A stretch of 14,481 nt of DNA, from contig JBDSOU010000267.1 of assembly GCA_039914625.1 (NCBI GenBank), positions 1-14,481 of the forward strand, given 5' to 3'. Under the pieces are notes generated by a model. That model saw nothing but the letters and a program-made list of their open reading frames with translations, was not told the origin of the DNA and did no database searches. The position numbers and the translations under genes are program-made. This DNA comes from DATEMK01 sp039914625 (GTDB taxonomy: Bacteria > Bacteroidota > Bacteroidia > AKYH767-A > OLB10). This document shows, piece after piece, positions 7,488 to 13,551 of this stretch (its first letter is position 1; the number at the start of each line of letters is the position of its first letter).

Positions 7488-8972
7488 ATGATTCTCTCAT
7501 TAAAAGCAAAAATCTGGATGACCGTGTTGTCCATTGTTTTAATGTTTGCTTTTTTTATTCTTTTTTATTTTCCTGTTCAACAGGAAAAATACATGATGGC
7601 GAATTACAACCGCGAAGTGGAAGACCTCACAAAAACGGTTGCATTAGGAGTAAAAATTGCTTTAACAGAACAAAATTTTGAAGGGGTGCAAACTTCCATG
7701 GATTTTGTCAAAAATAATCCGCAGTTGAAATACGTAGCAATGATTCAGTCCGATACGGTATGGAATGGAAACCATACGTCATTCACTGTAAAAAAAACAA
7801 TTTTTAAAACCTATCCCGGAGGAATGGATGTGAATCCTGATGCCAAAGGAGATGAGCAGATGGTAATAAAATCGGCTCCATTTTATACCACCGTAATGAA
7901 CGGGGAAATTATACTCGCATTTTCAACTTCAGAAATCATTCAAAGCAAAAAACACATCCGCACCACGGCAATGGCAGTAAGCGGAATTGTTTTTATTATC
8001 GGAATATTTATGGGTTTCTGGCTGGCAAAAAATATTTCTATTCCTGTTCTTGAATTGCGCGATGCTGCGCTCAAAGTAGGCGAGGGCGATCGCACACAGC
8101 AGGTGAAAAGGCATGCGCGTGATGAGATTGGCGAACTCAGTGAAGCCTTTAATAAAATGGTAAAGGATCTTTACAAAGCCGAAGAAAGAGTTAAAGCAAC
8201 ACAAAATCAGCTCATACATGCTGAAAAAATGGCTTCGCTCGGACAACTCACTGCAGGCATTGCACATGAAATTCAAAACCCCCTCAACTTTGTAAATAAT
8301 TTTTCGGACCTCTCCGTTCAGTTGATTGATGAATTTAACGAAGCTAAAGATGAACAGGTAAAAGCCGAATTGCTCGAAGAGTTTAAGAAGAACCTTACAA
8401 AAATAAATCATCATGGCAAACGTGCCGACAGCATTGTAAAAAGCATGCTCATGCACAGCCGCACCGGCAGCGGAGCAAAGCAGCTGGTTGATATAAACCA
8501 ATTGTGTGAAGAAGCGCTCAACCTTTCTTTTCACAGCCTTCGCGCCAAAAGCATTTCTTTTAACTGCGCATTAGAAAAAAAGTTTGCTGTTGATATTCCG
8601 AGGATTTCGATTATTCAGGAGGATATTTTACGTGTGCTGATTAATCTTTTAAACAATTCTTTTTATGCTGTGAAAGAGAAATATGAAAAAGGAACAGCGA
8701 ACGAATCTTACCAGGCGCTGGTTTCTATTTCAACAAAATTTAATCAAGCTTCGCAGGTAGTCATCGTGGTGAGCGATAACGGTTCAGGTATCCCCAAACA
8801 GTTTCGCGACAGGATTTTTCAGCCTTTCTTTTCTACAAAACCTTCAGGAGAAGGTACAGGATTAGGATTAAGCCTCAGCTATGATATTGTTACAAAAAGT
8901 CATAATGGAGCATTGAGCGTGAACAGTGTTGAAGGCGAAGGAACAGAGTTTACTATTACACTTCCTGTTTAG
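7488..8972 (+). CDS. HAMP-domain sensor histidine kinase with extracytoplasmic sensor domain
   Basis: 494 aa. TM1 lies about residues 9-30, an extracytoplasmic domain of about 125 residues (31-157) has a Cache/PAS-like look, and TM2 lies about 160-180. A HAMP linker spans about 181-235 (ending DEIGELSEAFNKM), followed by a short coiled coil. The phosphoacceptor is His260 in GIAHEIQNPL. The ATPase domain has an N box with Asn389-Asn390, a G1 box DNGSGIP (Asp430), an F box FQPFFST and a G2 box GEGTGLGLS (454-462). All catalytic residues are present. A charged stretch of about 20 residues (FNEAKDEQVK...) lies between the two dimerisation helices. There is no receiver domain and no response regulator gene beside it, so its output partner lies elsewhere. 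It probably reads the state of the porin/PBP pair upstream. The 156-nt spacer before it contains no clear promoter. It converges on the next gene, with stop codons 8 nt apart. Confidence 0.93.
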   Translation: MILSLKAKIWMTVLSIVLMFAFFILFYFPVQQEKYMMANYNREVEDLTKTVALGVKIALTEQNFEGVQTSMDFVKNNPQLKYVAMIQSDTVWNGNHTSFTVKKTIFKTYPGGMDVNPDAKGDEQMVIKSAPFYTTVMNGEIILAFSTSEIIQSKKHIRTTAMAVSGIVFIIGIFMGFWLAKNISIPVLELRDAALKVGEGDRTQQVKRHARDEIGELSEAFNKMVKDLYKAEERVKATQNQLIHAEKMASLGQLTAGIAHEIQNPLNFVNNFSDLSVQLIDEFNEAKDEQVKAELLEEFKKNLTKINHHGKRADSIVKSMLMHSRTGSGAKQLVDINQLCEEALNLSFHSLRAKSISFNCALEKKFAVDIPRISIIQEDILRVLINLLNNSFYAVKEKYEKGTANESYQALVSISTKFNQASQVVIVVSDNGSGIPKQFRDRIFQPFFSTKPSGEGTGLGLSLSYDIVTKSHNGALSVNSVEGEGTEFTITLPV

Positions 8973-8980
8973 TTCGCAGA

Positions 8981-10558
8981 TCAATACTTTACCACCTTCC
9001 TCACATCTTCTTTCTCACCGGTTTTCACTTTCACAAAATAAACCCCTGCCGGAAAATTCCGCATATCAATTTTTAGTTCCTCTTTGTTTGTATGCAGCGG
9101 TTCCCCTTTAGGGGTCAGGGGCTGCCCATATATATTAAAAAGAGAAATAGTGGTTTGGTTTGGAGAAGATAAATTGAAATGGATGGTGAGGAAGTCGGTG
9201 GTGGGGTTGGGTGAGATTGAAAATAAATCATTAAATAAATTTTCTTTTATTGCAACAGAATAACATAATGTATTAATAACAGGAGTATATGAAGTGTTGC
9301 TAAGAGTTTCACTATAGTTGGTATCGTTTGTTCCTTGAAAATATGTTGTAGTTAGCAGGGGATATATAATGTTTCCTGTTAATGTATTTGGGGTTGTTTC
9401 ATTACAATTGCTTAACCCGTCTGTATTTGTTTTAATTAAGTAATCTTTTGAGCTGCCAAACCCTCCGATTAAATAACCTCCGTCATCTGTTGATAACACA
9501 GCATGCCCTTCATCTGAGCTGCTTGTGCCATAAGCCCTTGACCAAATTGTATTTCCATTTGAATCTGCTTTTAACAAATGAATATCTTCTCCGGAAGCAA
9601 CTATATAACCAACCATAATATAATTGCTATCTAAAGTTTTTATCATTTTGAATATATAATTATCATTTGAATTGCCAAATGTTTTTGCCCATAAAACATT
9701 CCCCGCACTGTCCGTTTTAAGTAATAAAATTTCACGGCTGTTAATATTATCATTAGAAGTATCAGTGGTTCCGGCAATAAGAAAACCATGATCGCTGGTT
9801 TGATAAACAGTTCTGAATTGATCCCATTGAGTAAATCCATAAGTTTTTGTCCACATTACATTTCCGGTTGAATCCATTCTTATTAGTAATCCATCAAAAT
9901 TAACTCCGGATCCCGGTCCGGTAACATGCCCGCAAACTATATACCCGTTGTCATTAGTTTGATCAATAGAATAAGCATAATTTCCTGATATCGCAGCAGA
10001 ATGGCTTACAGTGGTACTCCAAAGCAAATTACCGTTTAAATCTGTTTTTACGATGTAAGCTTCATCACTACTGTTCAATAATGTTTTGCCCGAAGCAATA
10101 AATCCTCCGTCATTGGTTTGTTTCACAAAATATCCATGATCATGCTCCCATCCTCCGAAATTTTTTGTCCAAAGCACATTTCCCGAAGAATCAGTTTTGG
10201 TTATAAACATATTAGCATAACCGGTGCTGTCTCCCATTGAGCCACAAATAATGAAACCCCCGTCAAGGCAGGTTTGAATGGATTGCGGAGTATGACTTTG
10301 AGCATTCCCTGTTTCCTGGCTCCATTGAAATTGGAAAGACGAATCTATTTTGGTTAAAAAATAATGTCCATTACCGCCATTAAATAAATAATTACAAAGG
10401 ACATATCCTTTATCGGTGGTTGGAACGATGCTTACTATAGTTGAATAGTAAGTGTAAGCAAAAGTTTTTTGAAATGTTACTTGCGCCTGTGCTCTGAAAA
10501 AAAATAATAATAAAATAAATATGGCAAGATTCCTTTTACCTTTTATCGTTTTTTTCAT
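8981..10558 (-). CDS. T9SS type A sorting-domain protein with seven-bladed propeller-like repeats
   Basis: The frame extends to 10633, but a consensus promoter at 10580-10610 lies inside that extension. The start must therefore be the ATG at 10558 (or 10564). It gives a signal peptide: MKKTIKGKRN, hydrophobic core, AQAQ. The mature part has seven repeats of about 50-60 residues. Each contains a DGGF/DNGY-type turn followed by IxxG, and most also carry a xxKTDSxGNxxW strand: six Trp-containing units, the seventh ending GLSNC. This predicts a seven-bladed beta-propeller. The last 80 residues begin SISPNPTTDFL and contain ISLFNIYGQ and FPAGVYFVKVKTG, the type A sorting domain. In the family this domain directs export across the outer membrane by the type IX system and attachment or release at the surface. 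The ligand or enzymatic role is unknown. A palindromic insertion interrupts the sorting domain (see 9103-9114). Confidence 0.92.
   Translation of the reverse strand: MKKTIKGKRNLAIFILLLFFFRAQAQVTFQKTFAYTYYSTIVSIVPTTDKGYVLCNYLFNGGNGHYFLTKIDSSFQFQWSQETGNAQSHTPQSIQTCLDGGFIICGSMGDSTGYANMFITKTDSSGNVLWTKNFGGWEHDHGYFVKQTNDGGFIASGKTLLNSSDEAYIVKTDLNGNLLWSTTVSHSAAISGNYAYSIDQTNDNGYIVCGHVTGPGSGVNFDGLLIRMDSTGNVMWTKTYGFTQWDQFRTVYQTSDHGFLIAGTTDTSNDNINSREILLLKTDSAGNVLWAKTFGNSNDNYIFKMIKTLDSNYIMVGYIVASGEDIHLLKADSNGNTIWSRAYGTSSSDEGHAVLSTDDGGYLIGGFGSSKDYLIKTNTDGLSNCNETTPNTLTGNIIYPLLTTTYFQGTNDTNYSETLSNTSYTPVINTLCYSVAIKENLFNDLFSISPNPTTDFLTIHFNLSSPNQTTISLFNIYGQPLTPKGEPLHTNKEELKIDMRNFPAGVYFVKVKTGEKEDVRKVVKY
9103..9114. 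repeat. Small GC-rich palindrome inside the T9SS sorting domain
   Basis: CCCCTTTAGGGG, followed by TCAGGGGC, lies in frame in the coding strand and encodes PLTPKGEP between FNIYGQ and the next strand of the sorting domain. The segment is far more GC-rich than its surroundings. It looks like a dispersed short palindrome that has inserted without breaking the frame. Confidence 0.5.
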
Positions 10559-10579
10559 ATGCATATTTTTATAATCCCC

Positions 10580-10610
10580 CAAACCTACAAAAAAACCGCC
10601 CTCTCCCAAA
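10580..10610 (-). promoter_or_regulatory. Promoter of the T9SS protein gene
   Basis: On the minus strand TTTG (10610-10607), exactly 19 nt, then TAGGTTTG (10587-10580), a full match to the Bacteroidota consensus. The predicted transcript starts about 15 nt before the ATG, giving a very short leader. This rules out the longer N-terminal extension of the downstream frame. Confidence 0.7.
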
Positions 10611-10618
10611 GCCGGTTT
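10589..10618 (-). terminator. Possible intrinsic terminator of the DUF4258-DUF2283 pair
   Basis: Minus strand: AAACCG, 14-nt loop, CGGTTT, then continuing T residues (seven T in total). It lies 15 nt after the DUF2283 stop. The stem is only 6 bp and overlaps the promoter spacer of the next gene, so the call is tentative. Confidence 0.3.
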
Positions 10619-10633
10619 AGTTTTTAATGGCAA

Positions 10634-10828
10634 TCAAGCCACTTCATATTCCACTTTCATAGGTTGCGGAATTTTTTTTGACGCATCCAGTATTTCAATT
10701 CCTACTATGAATCCCTGCTCAGAATAATCAATAATAATTCCAGGTTTGCTTTCATCGCTTTCCTTTATCGGGTCGGAGTTCAAAGAAATATAAATTATAT
10801 CTGTTTCTTTATCATATTTTACTTTCAT
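10634..10828 (-). CDS. DUF2283 domain-containing small protein
   Basis: 64 aa. It fits the DUF2283 pattern closely: MKVKYDKETDIIYISL at the start, a central ESDESKPGIIIDYSEQG, then IVGIEILDASK. The family is small, soluble and beta-rich, and is very often encoded next to a DUF4258 protein; the pair is regarded as a putative toxin-antitoxin-type module, with no established mechanism that I can cite. Here the start overlaps the end of the DUF4258 gene by 17 nt, which indicates translational coupling. Which partner, if either, acts as antitoxin is not visible from the sequence. Confidence 0.85.
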   Translation of the reverse strand: MKVKYDKETDIIYISLNSDPIKESDESKPGIIIDYSEQGFIVGIEILDASKKIPQPMKVEYEVA

Positions 10829-11072
10829 AGTATTTTTTGATTTTTGATGTTTTATAAACAGTAATTATTTTGTGCGGCAGTTCATTTGCAGTAACAAAAA
10901 TACGAATTAAATAGGTTTCTTCTTCTTTTGAAGTAATAATGGATTGATATATTTTTCTTCCATCTTCCTGCATAATTTGTCCGGGATTTTTTAAGATATC
11001 TTCAACCACATCATTTGAAATATTTCTCAATTTCATTTGTTCCAGTGCATGTTTGGAAAATATAAAATTCAT
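10812..11072 (-). CDS. DUF4258 domain-containing protein (putative toxin-like partner of DUF2283)
   Basis: 86 aa. The N-terminal pattern FSKHALEQMKLRNIS followed by VEDILKNPGQI is the DUF4258 signature, with the conserved His and Arg in the first helix. Further on, the beta strands YLIRIFVTANELPHKIITVYKTSKIKKY complete the small fold. This resembles the small mRNA-interferase-like proteins of the RelE type, and DUF4258 members are often annotated as toxin-like. It is the first gene of a two-gene operon with DUF2283 (17-nt overlap). The start at 11072 sits 19 nt after a perfect -7 box, in agreement with the short leaders of other genes here. Confidence 0.83.
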   Translation of the reverse strand: MNFIFSKHALEQMKLRNISNDVVEDILKNPGQIMQEDGRKIYQSIITSKEEETYLIRIFVTANELPHKIITVYKTSKIKKYYESKI

Positions 11073-11091
11073 TTTATTGAAATTCGAACAC

Positions 11092-11123
11092 CAAAAGTAA
11101 ATCTATTCTGATTGGTTTTAAAA
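11092..11123 (-). promoter_or_regulatory. Promoter of the DUF4258-DUF2283 operon
   Basis: Minus strand: TTTT (11123-11120), 20 nt, then TACTTTTG (11099-11092). The -7 box is perfect and the -33 box has one mismatch. The start codon at 11072 follows after 19 nt. Confidence 0.55.
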
Positions 11124-11207
11124 ACCGGAAGCGCTATTTTTTTCAGAGAAAATAAATTAGCACCAATAGTGATGAAATCTGAGCCTGAATTTTATTTTAT
11201 TCATCCC

Positions 11208-11239
11208 AAAATCTAAACAAAAAAATCACCCTCCCCAAA
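11208..11239 (-). promoter_or_regulatory. Second promoter-like element, related copy of the 10580-10610 element
   Basis: Minus strand: TTTG, 20 nt, TAGATTTT. The spacer and flanks (TTAAAAAC before, GAGGGTGATTTTTTTG within, GGGAT.ATAAAA after) closely resemble the element before the T9SS gene. It would give a leader of about 130 nt to DUF4258, or it may be a remnant with no gene of its own. Confidence 0.4.
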
Positions 11240-11261
11240 ACCCGTTTTTAATTATTAACAC

Positions 11262-11292
11262 CTTGTTCAAAAAAAAATCAAAAATAATTTTG
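11262..11292 (+). promoter_or_regulatory. Promoter of the 123-aa hypothetical gene
   Basis: CTTG (11262-11265), 19 nt, TAATTTTG (11285-11292), a close match to the Bacteroidota consensus. The predicted leader is about 50 nt, A-rich just before the ATG at 11351, without a Shine-Dalgarno box. Confidence 0.6.
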
Positions 11293-11350
11293 CATTCTCA
11301 AAATATTTTTTTTCTTTTACATCATCAAACTATAAAAACCCAAAAAAACT

Positions 11351-11722
11351 ATGGCACTCACCGAAGCTCAAAAAGATGCGTTCAATGATTGGATGCTTGA
11401 ACTGCTTAACGACCCTGACAACAAGGCTGCAATCATTGCCGCAAAACCCGGAATTACTTTTGATACTCCCGGAACGATTACCCATCTTACTTCAAAAGAA
11501 ACCGCTTATGCCGGGCTCGAAGGTAAGGTTACTGCCGCCAAAAGCGCTTTAAAAACTGCAAACGAGAATGCCAACAAAGGTCTTAATGACTGGTACATCG
11601 CTTCGAGCGCAGCCGCTGATGCCATAGTGGGACATGTCGGAAAAGACCATCCGCTTGCAGAAGAAATCCGCAACAAGCGCGACAGTTTTTCTCACGACAG
11701 CCCTGTCCCGCCAACTACGTAA
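11351..11722 (+). CDS. Hypothetical Ala-rich helical protein, 123 aa
   Basis: I do not recognise this family. The protein has no signal peptide or membrane segment and begins MALTEAQKDAFNDWM. Most of it looks helical and alanine-rich: residues about 4-30, a loop KPGITFDTPGTITHL, then a long amphipathic stretch with TAAKSALKTANENANKG and IASSAAADAIVGHVG. It ends with a charged helix and a flexible SHDSPVPPTT tail. A two- or three-helix bundle is plausible. Codon choice is less AT-biased than in the neighbouring genes. It is monocistronic, with its own promoter (11262-11292) and divergent from the DUF4258 pair. Following it is a long gap rather than a partner gene. The reading frame is convincing because of its clean promoter, A-rich leader and balanced amino-acid composition. 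Confidence 0.7.
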   Translation: MALTEAQKDAFNDWMLELLNDPDNKAAIIAAKPGITFDTPGTITHLTSKETAYAGLEGKVTAAKSALKTANENANKGLNDWYIASSAAADAIVGHVGKDHPLAEEIRNKRDSFSHDSPVPPTT

Positions 11723-11800
11723 CTCATTAAGGATTAACTGTTTTTCTTCCAGAAATACCCATTATTCCCTTCAGCATAATCATTATTAAGTGTTGATTTG

Positions 11801-11940
11801 TGATAATTATGCGTAGCTTTATAGCTATTATATAAAATTTTGTGATTATTATATAGAGTTTTATAACTATTATCTTTTGCTTCAGGATTCTTCTTTAGAG
11901 AAATATACTAATTATGTGTAGCATTATGTTAATTATCTGC
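11801..11940. repeat. Imperfect AT-rich repeats, three copies
   Basis: Three related units begin near 11801, 11843 and 11908. The first two share TGATnATTATnnnnAGnTTTATAnCTATTAT at a 42-nt offset; the third (AATTATGTGTAGCATTATGTTAATTAT in part) is diverged. The first unit contains the small inverted repeat TAGCT-TTAT-AGCTA. No direct role is visible. Confidence 0.45.
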
Positions 11941-11999
11941 TTATTTTTGTAAAAAAAATCACTAGACTTCTTTCATAATTGATATTAAATAATTCAAAG

Positions 12000-12127
12000 A
12001 GATTCCTCACTGCGTTCGGAATGACAATGTTTTTATCATATTTAGAGGATGAGCGTGCGGGCTATGTCCGCACGCTCATCCTCCTCACCTCTGAAATACT
12101 TGTCATTCCGAACGCAGTGAGGAATCT
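12000..12127. repeat. Nested palindromic MITE-like element, 28-bp perfect inverted repeats
   Basis: Outer arms 12000-12027 and 12100-12127 are perfect reverse complements, starting AGATTCCTCACTGCGTTCGG. Inside them a second perfect hairpin has 16-bp arms (12045-12060 and 12068-12083, GAGGATGAGCGTGCGG) around the 7-nt loop GCTATGT. The element has no room for a transposase and shows no obvious target duplication. In my recollection the outer word is common as a dispersed repeat in Bacteroidota genomes. It ends 33 nt before the next gene. Confidence 0.8.
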
Positions 12128-12160
12128 ACAGGTTAATTATGAAAGGAGTCTATTACAAAA

Positions 12161-12409
12161 ATGAAAAAGCTAAGTAAAGAAGAAGCCGCTAAAGCAGGAT
12201 TAGTTAAACATGGAAACACCTCCAGCGTAAGCGCTCATTTAACAGAACTTGAAATTGGCGAAGCGCTCATTATAGAAAAAGGCGTTGACTGGAAAAGCAA
12301 AAGACCGCCTTATGCAGTGATAAATTATTTTTCAAAAAAAACAAACCGCAAATTCACTTCCGGACAAACTGCCGATAAAAACGGATGGATTGTAATCAGG
12401 ACAAGTTAA
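12161..12409 (+). CDS. Small hypothetical protein, 82 aa
   Basis: I do not have a name for this family, though the segment KSKRPPYAVINYFSKKTN followed by RKFTSGQTADKNGWIVIR looks like a conserved domain in Bacteroidota hypotheticals. The N-terminus (KKLSKEEAAKAGLVKHGN) is basic and helical; the middle (LTELEIGEALIIEKG) looks like a strand pair. It lacks a signal peptide and membrane helix. The basic, aromatic C-terminal half could bind nucleic acid, but that is a guess. Unusually for this window, a purine-rich GAAAGGAG (12141-12148) lies 12 nt before the ATG. The gene begins 33 nt after the palindromic element and its last 14 nt overlap the end of tatD on the other strand. Confidence 0.7.
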   Translation: MKKLSKEEAAKAGLVKHGNTSSVSAHLTELEIGEALIIEKGVDWKSKRPPYAVINYFSKKTNRKFTSGQTADKNGWIVIRTS

Positions 12410-13166
12410 AAATATTTTGCGCATTTTCAGAAGTAACGCGCGCCACTTCCTCTTCAGGAATATTTTTTAGTTCCGAAATTTTTTTCAACACATTTAAAAT
12501 GTAAGAAGGTTCATTCCGCTTTCCGCGAAAAGGAACGGGAGCGAGATAGGGAGCATCGGTTTCAAGAACTATATGTTTCAGATCAATTTGCTCCACCACT
12601 TTATCCAACCCCGAATTTTTAAAACTAACTACCCCGCCTATACCCAAAAAAAATCCGAGATCAATAATTTCTTTCGCCTGTTCTAAGTTTCCCGAAAAAC
12701 AATGAAAAATTCCTTTCGGATGAAGCTGCGAATGTTTTTTAAGAATTATAATTATTTCATCAGTCGCTTCGCGCGAATGAATCGCAACAGGTAATTTATA
12801 AATCATTGCCAAATGAAGCTGTACTATAAAAGCCACTTCCTGTTCCCGTGCAAAAGTTTTATCCCAATATAAATCCATCCCGATTTCACCGATTGCAGAA
12901 AATTTTTTATTTTCTAATTCAGCTTTCACTTTGTCAAGCTCCTCCATGTAATTTTCTTTTACCGAACACGGATGCAAACCCATCATAGGAAAACAGTTTT
13001 CCGGAAACTCCGCACACACTTTATACATTGCTTCAAAAGAAGAGCTGTCAACGTTAGGAAGAAAAAATTTTGTTACTCCTTTGCTGATGGCATCTTGAAT
13101 CAGAAGATTTCTGTCGGCATTAAATTCTTCAGCGTACAGATGCGTGTGGGTGTCGGTGATGTTCAT
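12396..13166 (-). CDS. tatD: TatD family metal-dependent hydrolase (DNase)
   Basis: 256 aa, the usual length for this TIM-barrel family. The metal ligands are all present: His7 and His9 (DTHTHL), Glu94 (IGEIGMDLYWD), His130 (VAIHSREA), His155 (GIFHCFSGN) and Asp204 (LETDAPYLAP). Also present is the C-terminal pattern FRGKRNEPSYI. Members are cytoplasmic 3'-5' exonucleases/deoxyribonucleases linked to DNA repair and fragmentation, though the physiological role is debated. The start at 13166 lies 16 nt after the stop of the DUF5615 gene on the same strand, and no separate promoter is evident, so tatD may be co-transcribed with the upstream toxin-antitoxin-like pair. The 3' end overlaps the convergent 82-aa gene by 14 nt. 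Confidence 0.94.
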   Translation of the reverse strand: MNITDTHTHLYAEEFNADRNLLIQDAISKGVTKFFLPNVDSSSFEAMYKVCAEFPENCFPMMGLHPCSVKENYMEELDKVKAELENKKFSAIGEIGMDLYWDKTFAREQEVAFIVQLHLAMIYKLPVAIHSREATDEIIIILKKHSQLHPKGIFHCFSGNLEQAKEIIDLGFFLGIGGVVSFKNSGLDKVVEQIDLKHIVLETDAPYLAPVPFRGKRNEPSYILNVLKKISELKNIPEEEVARVTSENAQNIFNLS

Positions 13167-13182
13167 GAAATGGAAAAGAAAA

Positions 13183-13551
13183 TTAAATTTTTAACTTTCT
13201 TATTCTGATACCTGATTTGGTTATAACGGTAAAAGAATTTTTGAAATCAGGAGAATGGTTTGAAAAAGCTTCCCTGATAATCAGTATTTTTTTTAAAAAG
13301 TCTAATCCTGAAATGCGCAATAAAATGATTCCGTTATTTTTTATTTTCTGGCGGTAAGTAAGTTCACCAAAATCTTTGTCTTCGGTCACAATGATAGCAT
13401 TCGAAGCATTGGCATCATGAACAACCTGTTCATCGGACTGACCTCTTTTCACCTGATCAATTTCAATAATCCTGAATTCTAAATCTCTGATAATTTTTAC
13501 TAAGCGATAGTCAACGCTTTCGTCAATAAGAAAAATGAGTTCATCTGCCAT
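13183..13551 (-). CDS. DUF5615 family PIN-like protein (putative toxin)
   Basis: 122 aa. It shows the DUF5615 (PIN-like) pattern: FLIDESVDYRLVKII at the start with Asp10-Glu11, the central VKRGQSDEQV (Asp40), and the VTEDKDFGEL motif with Asp58 and Asp60, then a GIILLRI strand. These acidic residues are the presumed metal site of a PIN-like nuclease. The family is typically paired with DUF433, which precedes it here with a 4-nt ATGA overlap, so the two are translationally coupled. The expected role is an RNA-cleaving toxin held in check by its partner; this is inferred from family and context. All expected acidic positions seem intact. Confidence 0.88.
   Translation of the reverse strand: MADELIFLIDESVDYRLVKIIRDLEFRIIEIDQVKRGQSDEQVVHDANASNAIIVTEDKDFGELTYRQKIKNNGIILLRISGLDFLKKILIIREAFSNHSPDFKNSFTVITKSGIRIRKLKI

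Larger units (their letters stand above)
11723..12160. other. 438-nt gene-free AT-rich spacer
   Basis: It holds an imperfect repeat cluster (11801-11940) and a nested palindromic element (12000-12127). Frames crossing the palindrome have no convincing protein features. A U-rich stretch (TGTTTTTCTTCC) follows the stop of the 123-aa gene without a clear hairpin. Confidence 0.8.

Noticed and set aside
7929..8534. Long 201-codon open frame antisense to the histidine kinase
   Set aside because: The kinase frame carries all catalytic motifs; the antisense translation is Phe/Cys/His-rich with no domain and no promoter-leader context.
10559..10633. N-terminal extension of the T9SS protein (MPLKTKPALGEGG...)
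   Set aside because: It is encoded by the promoter/terminator-like element and would displace the signal peptide from the N-terminus.
11979..12164. 61-codon frame across the palindromic element
   Set aside because: Its sequence is produced by the inverted repeats and spacer, with no protein-like pattern.
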